Shown here: positions 32,499 to 41,710 of the stretch, in pieces
Layout: the number at the start of each line of letters is the position of its first letter
Position numbering within the stretch: the stretch's first letter is position 1
Assembly (NCBI GenBank): GCA_011170375.1
Contig: DUEV01000001.1
Location: 62,001 to 126,000, forward strand
Direction of reading: 5' to 3'
Source of the DNA: Dehalococcoidia bacterium
GTDB lineage: Bacteria; Chloroflexota; Dehalococcoidia; Dehalococcoidales; Fen-1064
DNA length: 64,000 bases
Translations under genes and position numbers: made by a program
The notes under the pieces: model-generated
The model's database searches: none
Told to the model about the DNA's origin: nothing
Seen by the model: only the letters and a program-made list of their open reading frames with translations

Positions 32499-34175
32499 AT
32501 GAAAAAGGACAAGCCAAAGCGGACGGTCAAGGGCAATCGCCGTGTAGCTACGACCGGTGATATAGAGGTCTCCACTTACCTGGAGATTGCCGAGACGGGT
32601 GGTGAGGCGGCTCCGGTTAGTGAGGCGATAAGCGCCGAACGTGAGACGATTGTCGTTATTGACTTCGGTTCGCAGTACAGTCTGCTCATTGCCCGCCGGA
32701 TACGCGAGAGCCACGTCTACTGCGAATTAGTCCCGTATGATGCCCCCTGGGAGCAGATTGCACCCTTAAATCCTAAGGGGTTTATCCTTTCCGGCGGGCC
32801 AGCTGGTGTCTATGAACCAGGGGCACCATTGGCTCAACCCTATGTCTATGAGAGCGGCCTGCCGATTCTTGGAATCTGCTATGGGATGGGTGTCCTGGCC
32901 AAGCAGCTTGGCGGCCAGGTGGCACCGGGTATCAAGCGGGAGTATGGTCAGGCGCTTCTTCACCTGAGCGATGTTGATTTGCCACTCTTCGCCGGGGTGG
33001 ATACCTCCACGCAGGTCTGGATGAGCCACGGCGACCGGATAGAGGCGATGCCGCCCGGCTTTGAATCTCTTGCTTACACAGAAAATTCACCGATTGCCGT
33101 GATGGGTAATGATAGTAAAGTCTTTGGTCTCCAGTTCCATCCCGAAGTAGTTCATACTCCCGAGGGGAAGAAGCTCCTGAAGAATTTTGCCTACCGGATA
33201 TGCGGTTGCAAGGGGAACTGGACGATGGGCAACTTCATTGATGAAAGCGTAGCACGGATAAGAGAGCAGGTGGGTGATGGTAAGGTCATTAATGCTCTCT
33301 CCGGTGGGGTCGATTCGGCGGTGGGGGCCACGTTGATTCACAGGGCAGTCGGTGACCAGCTAACCTGTATATTCGTTAACAACGGGCTGCTACGTCGCGA
33401 GGAGGTGGAGCGTACCTTCAACACCTTCCGGCTTAACCTGGGTATGCAGATTAACTATGTTGATGCTACCGACCGCTTCCTGAAACGCCTCGAAGGGGTG
33501 ACCGACCCGGAGCGTAAACGTATCGAGATAGGCGAGGAGTTTATCGCTGTCTTTGAAGAGGAGGCTAGGAAGCTGGGCAAGGTTGACTTCCTTGCTCAGG
33601 GGACGCTCTACCCGGACGTTATCGAGAGTGCCTCTTCGGGGAGCAACGCTGCTGCCAAGATAAAGACCCACCACAACGTCGGCGGGCTGCCGGCCAAGAT
33701 GGTACTCAAGCTGATTGAGCCGTTGCGTTACCTTTTCAAGGACGAGGTGCGTCAGCTCGGACTGGAGCTGGGCCTCCCCGAAGAGATGGTCTGGAGGCAG
33801 CCCTTCCCCGGGCCGGGACTGGCGATACGCATCATCGGTGAGGTGACCCGCGAAAAGCTGGAGATACTGCGCTCATGTGACTTCATCGTAATGAACGAGA
33901 TAAAGAAGGCTAAGCTCTACCGTCCATTGTGGCAGACTTTCGCGGTGCTGACAGATGTAAGGTCGGTGGGTGTCATGGGTGATTACCGCACCTACGGTTA
34001 TCTGGTCGGCGTCCGGGCGGTGACCAGTGAGGACGCTATGACTGCCGACTGGGCCAGGATGCCTTACGATGTCCTAGCGCGGATTTCAAATCGTATTGTC
34101 AACGAGGTGCCCGAGGTCAACCGGGTTGTCTACGACATCACCTCCAAGCCTCCTTCAACCATTGAGTGGGAATAA
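32499..34175 (+). CDS. guaA: GMP synthase (glutamine-hydrolysing)
   Basis: GuaA aminates XMP to GMP. The 558-residue protein has an unusual N-terminal extension of about 48 residues ([21 protein letters not shown] ...). Then come the glutamine amidotransferase domain ([24 protein letters not shown] with the nucleophile Cys, [10 protein letters not shown]), the PP-loop ATP pyrophosphatase domain ([20 protein letters not shown]), and the C-terminal dimer domain ending [12 protein letters not shown]. The glutaminase loop reads CYGMG, as in many GuaA. ATG 32499 is favoured by the promoter position, although GGGGGGA lies very close to it. Confidence 0.95.
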   Translation: MKKDKPKRTVKGNRRVATTGDIEVSTYLEIAETGGEAAPVSEAISAERETIVVIDFGSQYSLLIARRIRESHVYCELVPYDAPWEQIAPLNPKGFILSGGPAGVYEPGAPLAQPYVYESGLPILGICYGMGVLAKQLGGQVAPGIKREYGQALLHLSDVDLPLFAGVDTSTQVWMSHGDRIEAMPPGFESLAYTENSPIAVMGNDSKVFGLQFHPEVVHTPEGKKLLKNFAYRICGCKGNWTMGNFIDESVARIREQVGDGKVINALSGGVDSAVGATLIHRAVGDQLTCIFVNNGLLRREEVERTFNTFRLNLGMQINYVDATDRFLKRLEGVTDPERKRIEIGEEFIAVFEEEARKLGKVDFLAQGTLYPDVIESASSGSNAAAKIKTHHNVGGLPAKMVLKLIEPLRYLFKDEVRQLGLELGLPEEMVWRQPFPGPGLAIRIIGEVTREKLEILRSCDFIVMNEIKKAKLYRPLWQTFAVLTDVRSVGVMGDYRTYGYLVGVRAVTSEDAMTADWARMPYDVLARISNRIVNEVPEVNRVVYDITSKPPSTIEWE

Positions 34176-34179
34176 GGGG

Positions 34180-34359
34180 TAGTTTCAAGTGGCGAAGCCC
34201 CTTCAATATCTCTCTTCCCCTTCTCCTTTTAAGGAGAGGGGTTCACCCTGAAGGGTTCTTCCTGAAGGGGACACAGGCCCGCCTGCCATAGTCCTCGCCT
34301 GCCGAAGTCGTACGGCGAGCAGACCGGAGAGACGGCGGGCAGGGGGAGAGGATGGCGGG
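34180..34359. repeat. GC-rich palindromic repeat R6 (long form)
   Basis: Several hairpins in series: CTTCTCCTT-TT-AAGGAGAGG, CCCTGAAGGG-TTC-TTCCTGAAGGGG, and nested CGCCTGCC / GGCGGGCAGG-type arms around CTCGCCTGCCG ... CGGCGAGCAG. It lies between guaA and the NTF2-like gene. Confidence 0.7.
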
Positions 34360-34389
34360 AGAGAAACCACTAACACAAAGGTGTGAGAA

Positions 34390-34866
34390 GTGCAGCCTGA
34401 TAGCGGTTATCCCAAGGAGATAGTATCCGTCGAGAGAACGACTGAACAGTCAGCTGCTAAGCAGATTGTCACCGTGGTGGCTAACCAGTCGGAGGAGAAG
34501 GCGGTGCTTACGGCCATGGCCTTTATGGATGCGTTCAATGCTGCTGACCCCGAGGCCGCCCGGAAATGTCTGAATTATCCCCATGCTCGGGTGGGCGCAA
34601 ACGGCACCCTGGTGGTCAGCGAGACTGCAAATGACCAGATGCCGGGTGATTTCTTTAACATATTCCGGCAACGTACTGGTTGGCATCATAGCTGCTGGGA
34701 CTTGAGGGAAGTAATCCAGAGTAGTGAGACCAAGGTGCATCTGAAGGTAACTTTCTCACGCTATCGAGCAGATGGAAGTCTGATTGGTACGTACCCTTCG
34801 ATATGGGTGGTAACGGAACAGGATGGGCACTGGGGTATAAAGATGCGTTCTAGCTTTGCCGCCTGA
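34390..34866 (+). CDS. NTF2/SnoaL-like small protein
   Basis: The 158-residue protein has a cone-shaped NTF2-like fold: AVLTAMAFMDAFNAADPEAARKCLNYPHARVG, then alternating strands DFFNIFRQRTGWHHSCWDLREVIQSSETKVHLKVTFSRYRADGSLIGTYPSIWVVTEQDGHWGIKMRSSF. These folds serve as ligand-binding or small enzyme domains (e.g. ketosteroid isomerase-like); no catalytic set can be claimed. The start is GTG 34390 after AAAGGTGTGAGAA. The neighbouring purine genes do not suggest a direct role. Confidence 0.7.
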   Translation: MQPDSGYPKEIVSVERTTEQSAAKQIVTVVANQSEEKAVLTAMAFMDAFNAADPEAARKCLNYPHARVGANGTLVVSETANDQMPGDFFNIFRQRTGWHHSCWDLREVIQSSETKVHLKVTFSRYRADGSLIGTYPSIWVVTEQDGHWGIKMRSSFAA

Positions 34867-34891
34867 GCAATACTATCTGCGCTAAAGGAAA

Positions 34892-34979
34892 AGGGAAGTT
34901 TGAAGGGGCGAAGCCCCTTCAGAAATCATCCTCCCCCTCTCCTTGAAAGGAGAGGGGGATACAGGGGGAGAGGATGGCC
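34892..34979. repeat. GC-rich palindromic repeat R7
   Basis: GAAGGGGC-GA-AGCCCCTTC and CCCCCTCTCCTT-GA-AAGGAGAGGGGG, then ATACAGGGGGAGAGGATGG. It lies just upstream of purD and shares the trailing ACAGG...GGATGG sequence with other copies. Confidence 0.75.
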
Positions 34980-35005
34980 GGAGAAAAACCACCGCGAGGT
35001 AAGCC

Positions 35006-36274
35006 TTGAAGATACTGGTTGTTGGTGGTGGCGCTCGTGAACATACTATAGTCTGGAAGCTGGCACAGAGCCCCCGTACCACGCAGCTCTTTGCCGCCCC
35101 CGGTAACGCCGGTACCGCCCGCATTGCCCAAAACCTTGATATCAAAGACACCGATGTTAGTTCGCTGGCTGAGGCTGTCAGGCAGAATGGTATTGAACTG
35201 GTGGTCGTTGGCCCGGAGGCCCCACTGGCAGCCGGCGTGGTCGACCACTTTCAGGCCCTCGGTGTTCCCGTTTTCGGGCCGACCAAGCAGGCTACTGAGA
35301 TTGAGTCGAGCAAGGTCTTCTCCAAGGAATTGATGCAGAAACATGGTATTCCCTGTGCTCAAAGCATTGCTTTCTCTGACTATGTCGAGGCAAAACGCTA
35401 CGTTGAGCAGCAGACGCCCCCGATTGTGATTAAGGCCGATGGCCTAGCGGCGGGGAAGGGCGTGGTTGTTGCTGACTCCGTCACTCAGGCCATGGAGACA
35501 CTTTCGCAGTTCATGGAAGCGAAGAGCGTGGGGGCATCCGGGGATAGAGTGGTAATCGAGGAGCACCTGTCCGGTCGGGAGATGAGTGCCTTTATCTTCA
35601 CCGATGGACAGACCGTGCTCCCGCTGGCCTACGCCTGCGACTACAAGCGTGTCTTTGATGGCGACCAGGGGCCGAACACCGGCGGCATGGGTAGCTTTAG
35701 TCCACCACAATTCCTCACCCCGGAGCTGGCGGAGACGGTGCAGGAGACCATCATGAGACCGGCGGTAGCGGCTATGGCTAAGGAGGGCAGGCCTTACCGG
35801 GGAGTTCTCTATGGTGGGCTGATGATTACCACTGAAGGTCCGAAGGTAATTGAGTTTAACGCCCGTATGGGTGACCCGGAAGCGCAGGTTGTGCTGCCTC
35901 TGCTCAAGACCGACCTTGTAGAGATTATACTGGCGGTAATCAATAACACTCTTGAACAAGTCAAGATAGAGCTCTATGACGACGCCTGTGTCGGCGTGGC
36001 GATGGCCCCCGGCGGGTATCCCGGCAGCTACCAGATCGGTTTTCCCATTACTGGACTCGATGACCTCGATGAAGAGGTGGTTGTGTTCCATGCCGGGACG
36101 GAGCTTGCCGATGATGGGCAGGTGGTCACCAGCGGCGGTCGGACTCTGACGGTGGTGGCTAAAGGCAAGACCATCACCCAGGCCCGGGAGAAGGTCTACG
36201 ATAATATCTCGCGTATCCACTTCAAAGACTGCCATTATCGGAAGGATATTGCCCTGATAAACGAGGGGTTATAG
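35006..36274 (+). CDS. purD: Phosphoribosylamine-glycine ligase
   Basis: PurD makes GAR from phosphoribosylamine, glycine and ATP in purine synthesis. The 422-residue protein has KILVVGGGAREHTIVWKLAQSP, VVGPEAPLAAGVVD, the ATP-grasp lysine region PPIVIKADGLAAGKGVVVAD, GPNTGGMGSFSPP, and EFNARMGDPEAQVVLPLL with the metal-binding residues. The start is TTG 35006, with GCGAGGTAAGCC upstream. It stands apart from purE-purB 3.6 kb downstream on the same strand. Confidence 0.96.
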   Translation: MKILVVGGGAREHTIVWKLAQSPRTTQLFAAPGNAGTARIAQNLDIKDTDVSSLAEAVRQNGIELVVVGPEAPLAAGVVDHFQALGVPVFGPTKQATEIESSKVFSKELMQKHGIPCAQSIAFSDYVEAKRYVEQQTPPIVIKADGLAAGKGVVVADSVTQAMETLSQFMEAKSVGASGDRVVIEEHLSGREMSAFIFTDGQTVLPLAYACDYKRVFDGDQGPNTGGMGSFSPPQFLTPELAETVQETIMRPAVAAMAKEGRPYRGVLYGGLMITTEGPKVIEFNARMGDPEAQVVLPLLKTDLVEIILAVINNTLEQVKIELYDDACVGVAMAPGGYPGSYQIGFPITGLDDLDEEVVVFHAGTELADDGQVVTSGGRTLTVVAKGKTITQAREKVYDNISRIHFKDCHYRKDIALINEGL

Positions 36275-36309
36275 AAAGCCGGGGCTATTCTTCTGTGGTT
36301 GTCCCGTCT

Positions 36310-36333
36310 CCTGTCTCCCCCTCTCCTTTGAAG
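36310..36333. repeat. Fragment of the palindromic repeat (R8)
   Basis: CCTGTCTCCCCCTCTCCTTTGAAG matches one half of the family hairpin without its partner arm. It lies in the short gap after purD. Confidence 0.45.
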
Positions 36334-36360
36334 TAGCGATGGGCCTAGTTTATCTGGCAC

Positions 36361-37101
36361 CTATCCTGATGCCTTACAACATAACACATAGATATAATCA
36401 TCGGAGAGGTTTATCTTTTCTATCGCAAATCCACACTCGTCAAGCAACTTACACAGTGTCCTCTTGCTCGTGTGTACATGGTAATGCCAGCCTGACCAAT
36501 TTATACGTTTCACTGGTGAGTAGTACAAAAACTCTCCCCAGAGTAGTGGCTTCCGCTTAATAAATTTCCAGTAGCAGAAGAGCCTGAAATCTGTCCAGAG
36601 CTGCTTCAGAGAGGTGATAATACTAGGACTCTGCCAGGTTTCAACACTCATATAAAGGATGCCAGAATCTTTCAGCACATTATTTAAAGAACTTAGTAAT
36701 ATCCTTCGTTTATCGGGAGGTACATACTCGAAAGCTTCCGAGAACCAGATACCGTCAAATGTGTTTGGACGAAAAGGAAGTTGAAAGATAGAACCATGCG
36801 TAAAAGTAACGTTGTCTCTTACTGAGCATTTCTTCTTTGCCTTTGCCAGACTGTTGTGGGAAAGGTCGAGACCCACCACTTCGCCCACTCTCTCAGCAAC
36901 TCTTAGGGTGTGTCTACCATCTCCGCATGCTAAATCCAGTATGACAGCTTGTGGTTCAGTGTTGTCCACAAATTGTTGGAAATACTCTTCCTCGACCTGA
37001 TTCCTGAACTCACCACCTGCCGCTGGTCCGTCCCACTTGGCTTCATACGGTAAACGAATATTCTCCAACATTTCGGATAGAAAATGTTGTCTTCTGGTCA
37101 C
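36361..37101 (-). CDS. Class I SAM-dependent methyltransferase
   Basis: The 246-residue protein has motif I VILDLACGDGRHTLRVAE, an acidic post-I strand VVGLDLSHNSLAKAKKKC, and motif IV FDGIWFSEAFEYVPPDKR, typical of the UbiE/COQ5-like group. The C-terminus is aromatic-rich (RLFCYWKFIKRKPLLWGEFLYYSPVKRINWSGWHYHVHT). The substrate is unknown. The start may be GTG 37101, which lies on an AAAGAG run, or ATG 37071, which lacks a ribosome site. The gene stands alone between forward-strand genes. Confidence 0.8.
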   Translation of the reverse strand: MTRRQHFLSEMLENIRLPYEAKWDGPAAGGEFRNQVEEEYFQQFVDNTEPQAVILDLACGDGRHTLRVAERVGEVVGLDLSHNSLAKAKKKCSVRDNVTFTHGSIFQLPFRPNTFDGIWFSEAFEYVPPDKRRILLSSLNNVLKDSGILYMSVETWQSPSIITSLKQLWTDFRLFCYWKFIKRKPLLWGEFLYYSPVKRINWSGWHYHVHTSKRTLCKLLDECGFAIEKINLSDDYIYVLCCKASG

Positions 37102-37188
37102 CTCTTTCTTTCTACCTCCAAACGTGTATAATAGTATTCCACTAGACGGTATCGTAATTCCGGTGGAAAATCAAGTATTCCGAAATAA

Positions 37189-37226
37189 GCTCCTTTGAAG
37201 GAGAGGTGGGACAAAGGAGGTTAGGT
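37189..37226. repeat. Fragment of the palindromic repeat (R9)
   Basis: AGCTCCTTTGAAGGAGAGGTGGGACAAAGGAGG-type sequence (CTCCTT / AAGGAG hairpin) lies just before the broken uracil-DNA glycosylase-like gene. Confidence 0.5.
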
Positions 37227-37233
37227 AGAGCAT

Positions 37234-37843
37234 ATGCAGGTAGATAAATTTGTAAGCTGTGAGAAGTTTCCCTGTACTGACGTAAAACACGAGTGCTACA
37301 TCGTTCCAGATGTAGACCTGAATCCTGACGAGATATCCATTGTAATGATTTCAGAAGCCGCCCCGGAGAACTCCGACGACTATTATTATGCCCAAGGGGA
37401 CTCCCTGTTCCAGCCAGACTACATTGCAAGCGTTCAACGATGCTGGTGCGGATGTTAAATCGATCCAAGATGTTCTCGATATGGGTATCTATCTCACTAC
37501 GGCGGTGAAGTGCGGGAAAACAGCATACGGGATAAAGTCGGGCACCATCGAAGAATGCTCCAAAATCCTTGAGAAAGAACTGGCCCTGTTTTCTAATGTA
37601 AAGGTCTTCATGCTGATGGGCGATGTCGCTATCAAGGCTATCAACTATATTGCCCGCAGGGCGGGTGAAGGTAGGGTAATTCCGGCTGGCTCTACATACA
37701 AGATTCGGGGGCAGGAGTATTACTTTCGTGGAAGGCGGGCTTTCCCCTCCTACCTGCAGGCCGGCCCCAGCTTCTTCATCGAGAAGAGCAAGCGGAGAAT
37801 GATTGCCGAGGATATTCGAGAAGCGATGGAACTGGCCAGTTAA
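37234..37843 (+). pseudogene. Uracil-DNA glycosylase-superfamily protein, frameshifted
   Basis: Two overlapping frames make one protein of about 203 residues. The first runs from ATG 37234 (SCEKFPCTDVKHECYIVP, then ISIVMISEAAPENSDDYYY). The second, from about 37413, continues TTLQAFNDAGADVKSIQDVLDMGIYLTTAVKCGK, then VFMLMGDVAIKAINYIA and SYLQAGPSFFIEKSKRRMIAEDI. A single extra base near 37405-37425 (around TTCCAGCCAGAC) would explain the shift. The SEAPPEN-like and late MLMGDVA segments match the UDG-fold family as I recall. It precedes another DNA glycosylase by 48 nt. It may be a true mutation or a sequencing error. Confidence 0.75.
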
Positions 37844-37891
37844 ACCTTCCCGGTGAAGGTCTACTATCTGATTGCTCAGGAGGTAACTTAG

Positions 37892-38722
37892 ATGCCTGAA
37901 CTACCGGAAATTCTTAATCTGTCCGAGCAGATGGACAAAGAGCTCAGGGGCAAGATAATCAAAAGCATCCGTGTGGTGCAGGAAAAATGTCTTAATATGC
38001 CCAGCGACGATTTTACACGTCTATTGCTGGACAAGCGCATTGAGCAGGTGACTTGCAGGGGAAAATGGATTTTCGTAGAACTCGAACAGGGCACCTGGCT
38101 CCTCCTGAATCTGGGCATGGGAGGAAATGTAATACTACATGGAGGTGACAACGCTCTACCGGAGAAATGTCAACTGAGGATAGATTTCGACGATGGGCGA
38201 GTGTTGACCATAAGTTTCTCGTGGTTTGGTTATGTTCATGCTGTGAGTGACGGAGACCTGGCCGGCCATAGTATGACGGCGAAACTTGGTATGACACCAG
38301 TAAGGGATTCTGGTTTTACTCAGGAATACTTTTTCAGTCTACTGGCAGGTAGGCGAGGTTCTGTTAAGGGCTTCCTGTTGAACCAACATAATATTGCCGG
38401 TATCGGAAATGTATATATCCAGGACATATTATTCAGGGCAAGGATGCACCCGGACCAGAAACTGCAAACCCTGACCGATATACAGAAGCTGGCCTTATAC
38501 AGGGGTATTCTAGAAACCCTTGAGGAATCGGCCAGATTAGGCGGGCTTGCTTATGAAAAGGACCTGTATAACAAGCCGGGAGGATTCCGGGACTTTCTTG
38601 TAGGTTACCGGGAAGGGCAACTATGTCCTGTGTGCGGGACAACCATTCAAAAGATAAAAACGGGTAGTACCTCTTCGTATATATGCCCGAACTGTCAGTG
38701 TTGGGATGACGGAAAAAGCTAA
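37892..38722 (+). CDS. Fpg/Nei-family DNA glycosylase
   Basis: A bifunctional base-excision repair enzyme that removes oxidised bases and nicks the abasic site. The 276-residue protein has the N-terminal catalytic MPELPEI (Pro 2 amine nucleophile, Glu 3), the core beta-sandwich (CRGKWIFVELEQGTWLLLNLGMGG), an H2TH-type segment (KGFLLNQHNIAGIGNVYIQDILFRARMHPDQ), and a C-terminal zinc finger CPVC ... CPNC. Whether it prefers 8-oxoG (Fpg) or pyrimidine damage (Nei) cannot be decided; several family loop residues are divergent. The ribosome site is CAGGAGGTAAC before ATG 37892. Confidence 0.9.
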   Translation: MPELPEILNLSEQMDKELRGKIIKSIRVVQEKCLNMPSDDFTRLLLDKRIEQVTCRGKWIFVELEQGTWLLLNLGMGGNVILHGGDNALPEKCQLRIDFDDGRVLTISFSWFGYVHAVSDGDLAGHSMTAKLGMTPVRDSGFTQEYFFSLLAGRRGSVKGFLLNQHNIAGIGNVYIQDILFRARMHPDQKLQTLTDIQKLALYRGILETLEESARLGGLAYEKDLYNKPGGFRDFLVGYREGQLCPVCGTTIQKIKTGSTSSYICPNCQCWDDGKS

Positions 38723-38735
38723 CCGGAGGCATGAA

Positions 38736-39719
38736 ATGGAATGGAAGATAAAGCATATCTTCAACTTCGAGAAGGACAAACTTTGGGGAAGCGGTTATGC
38801 TTTTTTCGGCTTTCATAGTAAAACGGGCGACCAATATCTATTGCAGTGGGATGAGCACTGGCTCGGTCATTTGAATCAGGACAACCAATTCACCTGGACG
38901 GCTGGTTCGGTTAACAAAGGGTTGAGTGATAATCATATTGATATCGACGTAAATCACCCACACTATATCAGTGAGGCACCTGATGGTTCATTAATTCTTT
39001 CCAGTAACGGCAACAACAAGATATTCAAGATTTACCCTGATAAAAAGTCTGCCGAGCTGTTCTTAAATACAGGAGAACTCGGATTTGTTGATGTTGGAAA
39101 TTGCTTGTATGACCGGAATAACACTCTATGGACTCATGAAATCAGGGGATGCAAAGTATGGCAATTCGATGTAAACGGCAAGCCCATTCGGACTCTAGGT
39201 GATGGCACACCCGGTTTTCAGAAAGAACCCGTGTCGTTTGATGAGGTCAGGTTCAGCTGGATATACGACCTGCGTCTCGGGCCGGATGGAAATATGTATG
39301 TGCTGGATAGTAAAAACTTTGCCGTGAGGATGATAGATATCGCGAATGAAATTGTTACTACGGTAGTCGGTACGGGCGAATCTGGCTATACCGGTGATGG
39401 TGGGGATGCCTTAGAGGCGACGTTGGGGAGTAATAAAAACGTCTATTTTGATGGACCTCTCTCTTTATCCCTAGATGAAGAAGGGAATATTTTCATCGGT
39501 GATACACAAAATCATGTCATGAGGATGGTTGAAAGGTCAACCAATATCATAACCACGATTGCGGGCAAGAGGGATATTCAACCCCATAAGAGAAATGACC
39601 CCCGAGAAACAGACCCCCTACAACTGAACCTGCCTCAGATTGCCAGTTTGGACTATTATGATGGCTGTCTGTTTATTCCTGAAGATGATGGTGATTTAAT
39701 CGTGCTGGAGAAGGTTTAA
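38736..39719 (+). CDS. NHL-repeat beta-propeller protein
   Basis: The 327-residue protein has repeated propeller strands (SEAPDGSLILSSNGNNKIFKIYPDKK, LRLGPDGNMYVLDSKNFAVRMIDIANEIVTTVVGTGESGYTGDGGDALEATLGS, LSLDEEGNIFIGDTQNHVMRMVERSTNIITTIAGK). The GTGxxGYxGDGGxA pattern is characteristic of NHL proteins. There is no signal peptide. ATG 38736 is chosen because CGGAGG lies 6 nt before it; the frame opens at 38706, overlapping the glycosylase gene. It is probably co-transcribed with the glycosylase, but the function is unknown. Confidence 0.8.
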   Translation: MEWKIKHIFNFEKDKLWGSGYAFFGFHSKTGDQYLLQWDEHWLGHLNQDNQFTWTAGSVNKGLSDNHIDIDVNHPHYISEAPDGSLILSSNGNNKIFKIYPDKKSAELFLNTGELGFVDVGNCLYDRNNTLWTHEIRGCKVWQFDVNGKPIRTLGDGTPGFQKEPVSFDEVRFSWIYDLRLGPDGNMYVLDSKNFAVRMIDIANEIVTTVVGTGESGYTGDGGDALEATLGSNKNVYFDGPLSLSLDEEGNIFIGDTQNHVMRMVERSTNIITTIAGKRDIQPHKRNDPRETDPLQLNLPQIASLDYYDGCLFIPEDDGDLIVLEKV

Positions 39720-39838
39720 ACCAGGCAAGCGAAGAATCACTCATTCTTTTAGAGTAGATTCAATTCCTCATCGATAAACATGAAATCAGTTCTCCGCTGT
39801 ACTTGATAGGAAGGGTAGATATAAGGTAAAGTGGTGCT

Positions 39839-40303
39839 ATGCCGCTAGTTGGTGTAGTAATGGGTTCCCAGTCTGACGCCGAGACGATGCAGCCGGCGCT
39901 GGATGTTCTCACGGAGCTGGGGATCGACTACGAGGTGTCCGTTATTTCTGCCCATCGTACCCCAGAAAGGGCAAGAGAATACGGACTTTCAGCACGAGAT
40001 AATGGCATTGAAGTCATCATTGCCGCCGCTGGCAGAGCCGCTCACCTGCCGGGGGTGCTTGCCAGTTGGACCACGCTGCCTGTCATCGGTGTGCCACTGG
40101 CAAGTGGTGAATTGAGTGGTGTTGATGCCCTCTACTCAATCGTTCAGATGCCGGCGGGAGTACCAGTGGCCTGCATGGCCCTGGGAAGCGCCGGGGCCAG
40201 GAATGCCGCCTACCTCGCAGCTGAGATACTGGGGCTCAAACATGAGAATATACGGTTAGCTTATGACGAATACCGCAGCCGACTCAAGGAGGGTGGCAAA
40301 TGA
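39839..40303 (+). CDS. purE: N5-carboxyaminoimidazole ribonucleotide mutase
   Basis: A class I PurE of 154 residues in purine synthesis. Motifs: VVMGSQSDAETMQPA, SAHRTPERAREY with the catalytic His, and AAAGRAAHLPGVLAS, where the usual Gly-Ala-Ala is Gly-Arg-Ala. The C-terminal helix is normal. Its stop overlaps the purB start (ATGA), so the pair is translationally coupled. No purK is in the window. Confidence 0.95.
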   Translation: MPLVGVVMGSQSDAETMQPALDVLTELGIDYEVSVISAHRTPERAREYGLSARDNGIEVIIAAAGRAAHLPGVLASWTTLPVIGVPLASGELSGVDALYSIVQMPAGVPVACMALGSAGARNAAYLAAEILGLKHENIRLAYDEYRSRLKEGGK

Positions 40304-41655
40304 TTGAGCGCTATTCCCGTCCTGCGATGGAACGCGTATGGTCGGATGAGAACAAGTTTGATCGTTGGCTGGATGTTGAAATTGCTGCCTGTGAGGCCTG
40401 GGCCGAACTGGGTGTTATCCCAAGAAAGGCCATCCCCAAGATTAAAATGGCTCGGGTGGACCTCAAGCGCATGGAGGAGATTCTCCAGGAGACTCATCAT
40501 GATATGACCGCTTTCCTCGGGGCCGTGTCTGAGAGCCTCGGCAGCGAGTCACGCTTTATTCACCTCGGGATGACCTCCTCGGATGTGATCGATACCGCCC
40601 TCAGCCTGCAGCTTGTTGAGGCGGCGGAGATAATTGATGACGATATCAGGAAATTGATAGCTGTGCTGGTGGAGAAGGCTCTCCAATACAAATATACCCC
40701 GATGGCTGGTCGTACCCACGGTGTCCATGCTGAGCCGATTTCTTTCGGGCTGAAGCTGGCGTTGTGGGTCGAGGAAATGAACCGGGGTCGGCGACGGTTC
40801 CATGAGGCCTGGCGTGAAATCTCCGTCGGCAAGATTTCCGGCGTGGTTGGTACCTACGCTACCCTGTCCCCCGAGCTTGAAGAGAGGGTCTGTGCCCGGT
40901 TGAAATTAGCCCCGGCGCCGGTATCGAACCAGGTCCTGCAGCGGGACCGCCACGCTCAATTCCTCGCCTCTCTGGCGATAATTGCCAGTTCACTTGAGAA
41001 GTTCGCTACCGAAATCAGGGGATTACAGCGCACTGAGGTGCGTGAGGTTGAGGAGCCTTTCAGTGCTGGGCAGACCGGTTCATCAGCCATGCCTCACAAG
41101 CGTAATCCCGAACTGTGTGAGCGAATCTGCGGACTGGCGCGGCTGGTGCGCGGTTATGCCCTGACTGCCATGGAGAACATCGCTCTCTGGCATGAACGGG
41201 ACATAAGCCATTCGTCTACCGAGCGTATTATCCTGCCGGATGCCTGTTTGGTGGTTGACTATATACTGGACATTTTTACCACAATCATGGATGGACTACT
41301 GGTATATCCAGACCGTATGAAAAAGAATATGGATGTAACCAAAGGGCTGCTCTTTTCACAACGGGTCTTGCTGGCGTTGATTGACAAGGGACTGGGCCGC
41401 CAGGAGGCTTACAGACTGGTGCAGCGGAATGCCATGAAGGCGTGGAAGGGGAACAGGAGGTTCCTCAATCTGCTGATGGCTGATCCTGAAGTTGTCGCTG
41501 TTCTGCCCGCCGCTGAGCTGGAGCCGTTGTTTGACTACCAATACTATTTACGCTACGTGGATGATATTTTCGGGCGGCTGGGTATCACCGAAGCCCAGTG
41601 GAAGGACAAGACTGGAAAGGCAGAGCTTGGTACATTAGCCCCTCGTGCAATTTAA
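40300..41655 (+). CDS. purB: Adenylosuccinate lyase
   Basis: PurB cleaves SAICAR and adenylosuccinate in purine synthesis. The 451-residue protein has the three conserved superfamily regions: TSSDVIDTALSLQL, GRTHGVHAEPISFGLKLALW with the general-acid His, and the signature GSSAMPHKRNPELCERICGLAR with the flexible catalytic loop. Length is normal and no defects are visible. It overlaps purE by 4 nt. Confidence 0.96.
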   Translation: MIERYSRPAMERVWSDENKFDRWLDVEIAACEAWAELGVIPRKAIPKIKMARVDLKRMEEILQETHHDMTAFLGAVSESLGSESRFIHLGMTSSDVIDTALSLQLVEAAEIIDDDIRKLIAVLVEKALQYKYTPMAGRTHGVHAEPISFGLKLALWVEEMNRGRRRFHEAWREISVGKISGVVGTYATLSPELEERVCARLKLAPAPVSNQVLQRDRHAQFLASLAIIASSLEKFATEIRGLQRTEVREVEEPFSAGQTGSSAMPHKRNPELCERICGLARLVRGYALTAMENIALWHERDISHSSTERIILPDACLVVDYILDIFTTIMDGLLVYPDRMKKNMDVTKGLLFSQRVLLALIDKGLGRQEAYRLVQRNAMKAWKGNRRFLNLLMADPEVVAVLPAAELEPLFDYQYYLRYVDDIFGRLGITEAQWKDKTGKAELGTLAPRAI

Positions 41656-41710
41656 TGTAAGTCAGGTTTGGCGATAACCCGTCTGAACTTTTGGTGTTGG
41701 TGGTGGGCGA

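Noticed and set aside
32417-32500. Purine or guanine riboswitch upstream of guaA (and purD, purE)
   Set aside because: Only a promoter and a short leader fit in the space; no three-way-junction sequence is visible. The purD and purE gaps hold a palindromic repeat and plain DNA.
37388-37460. Programmed ribosomal frameshift in the UDG-like gene
   Set aside because: No slippery heptamer or obvious downstream stimulator; the shift lies in ordinary coding sequence.
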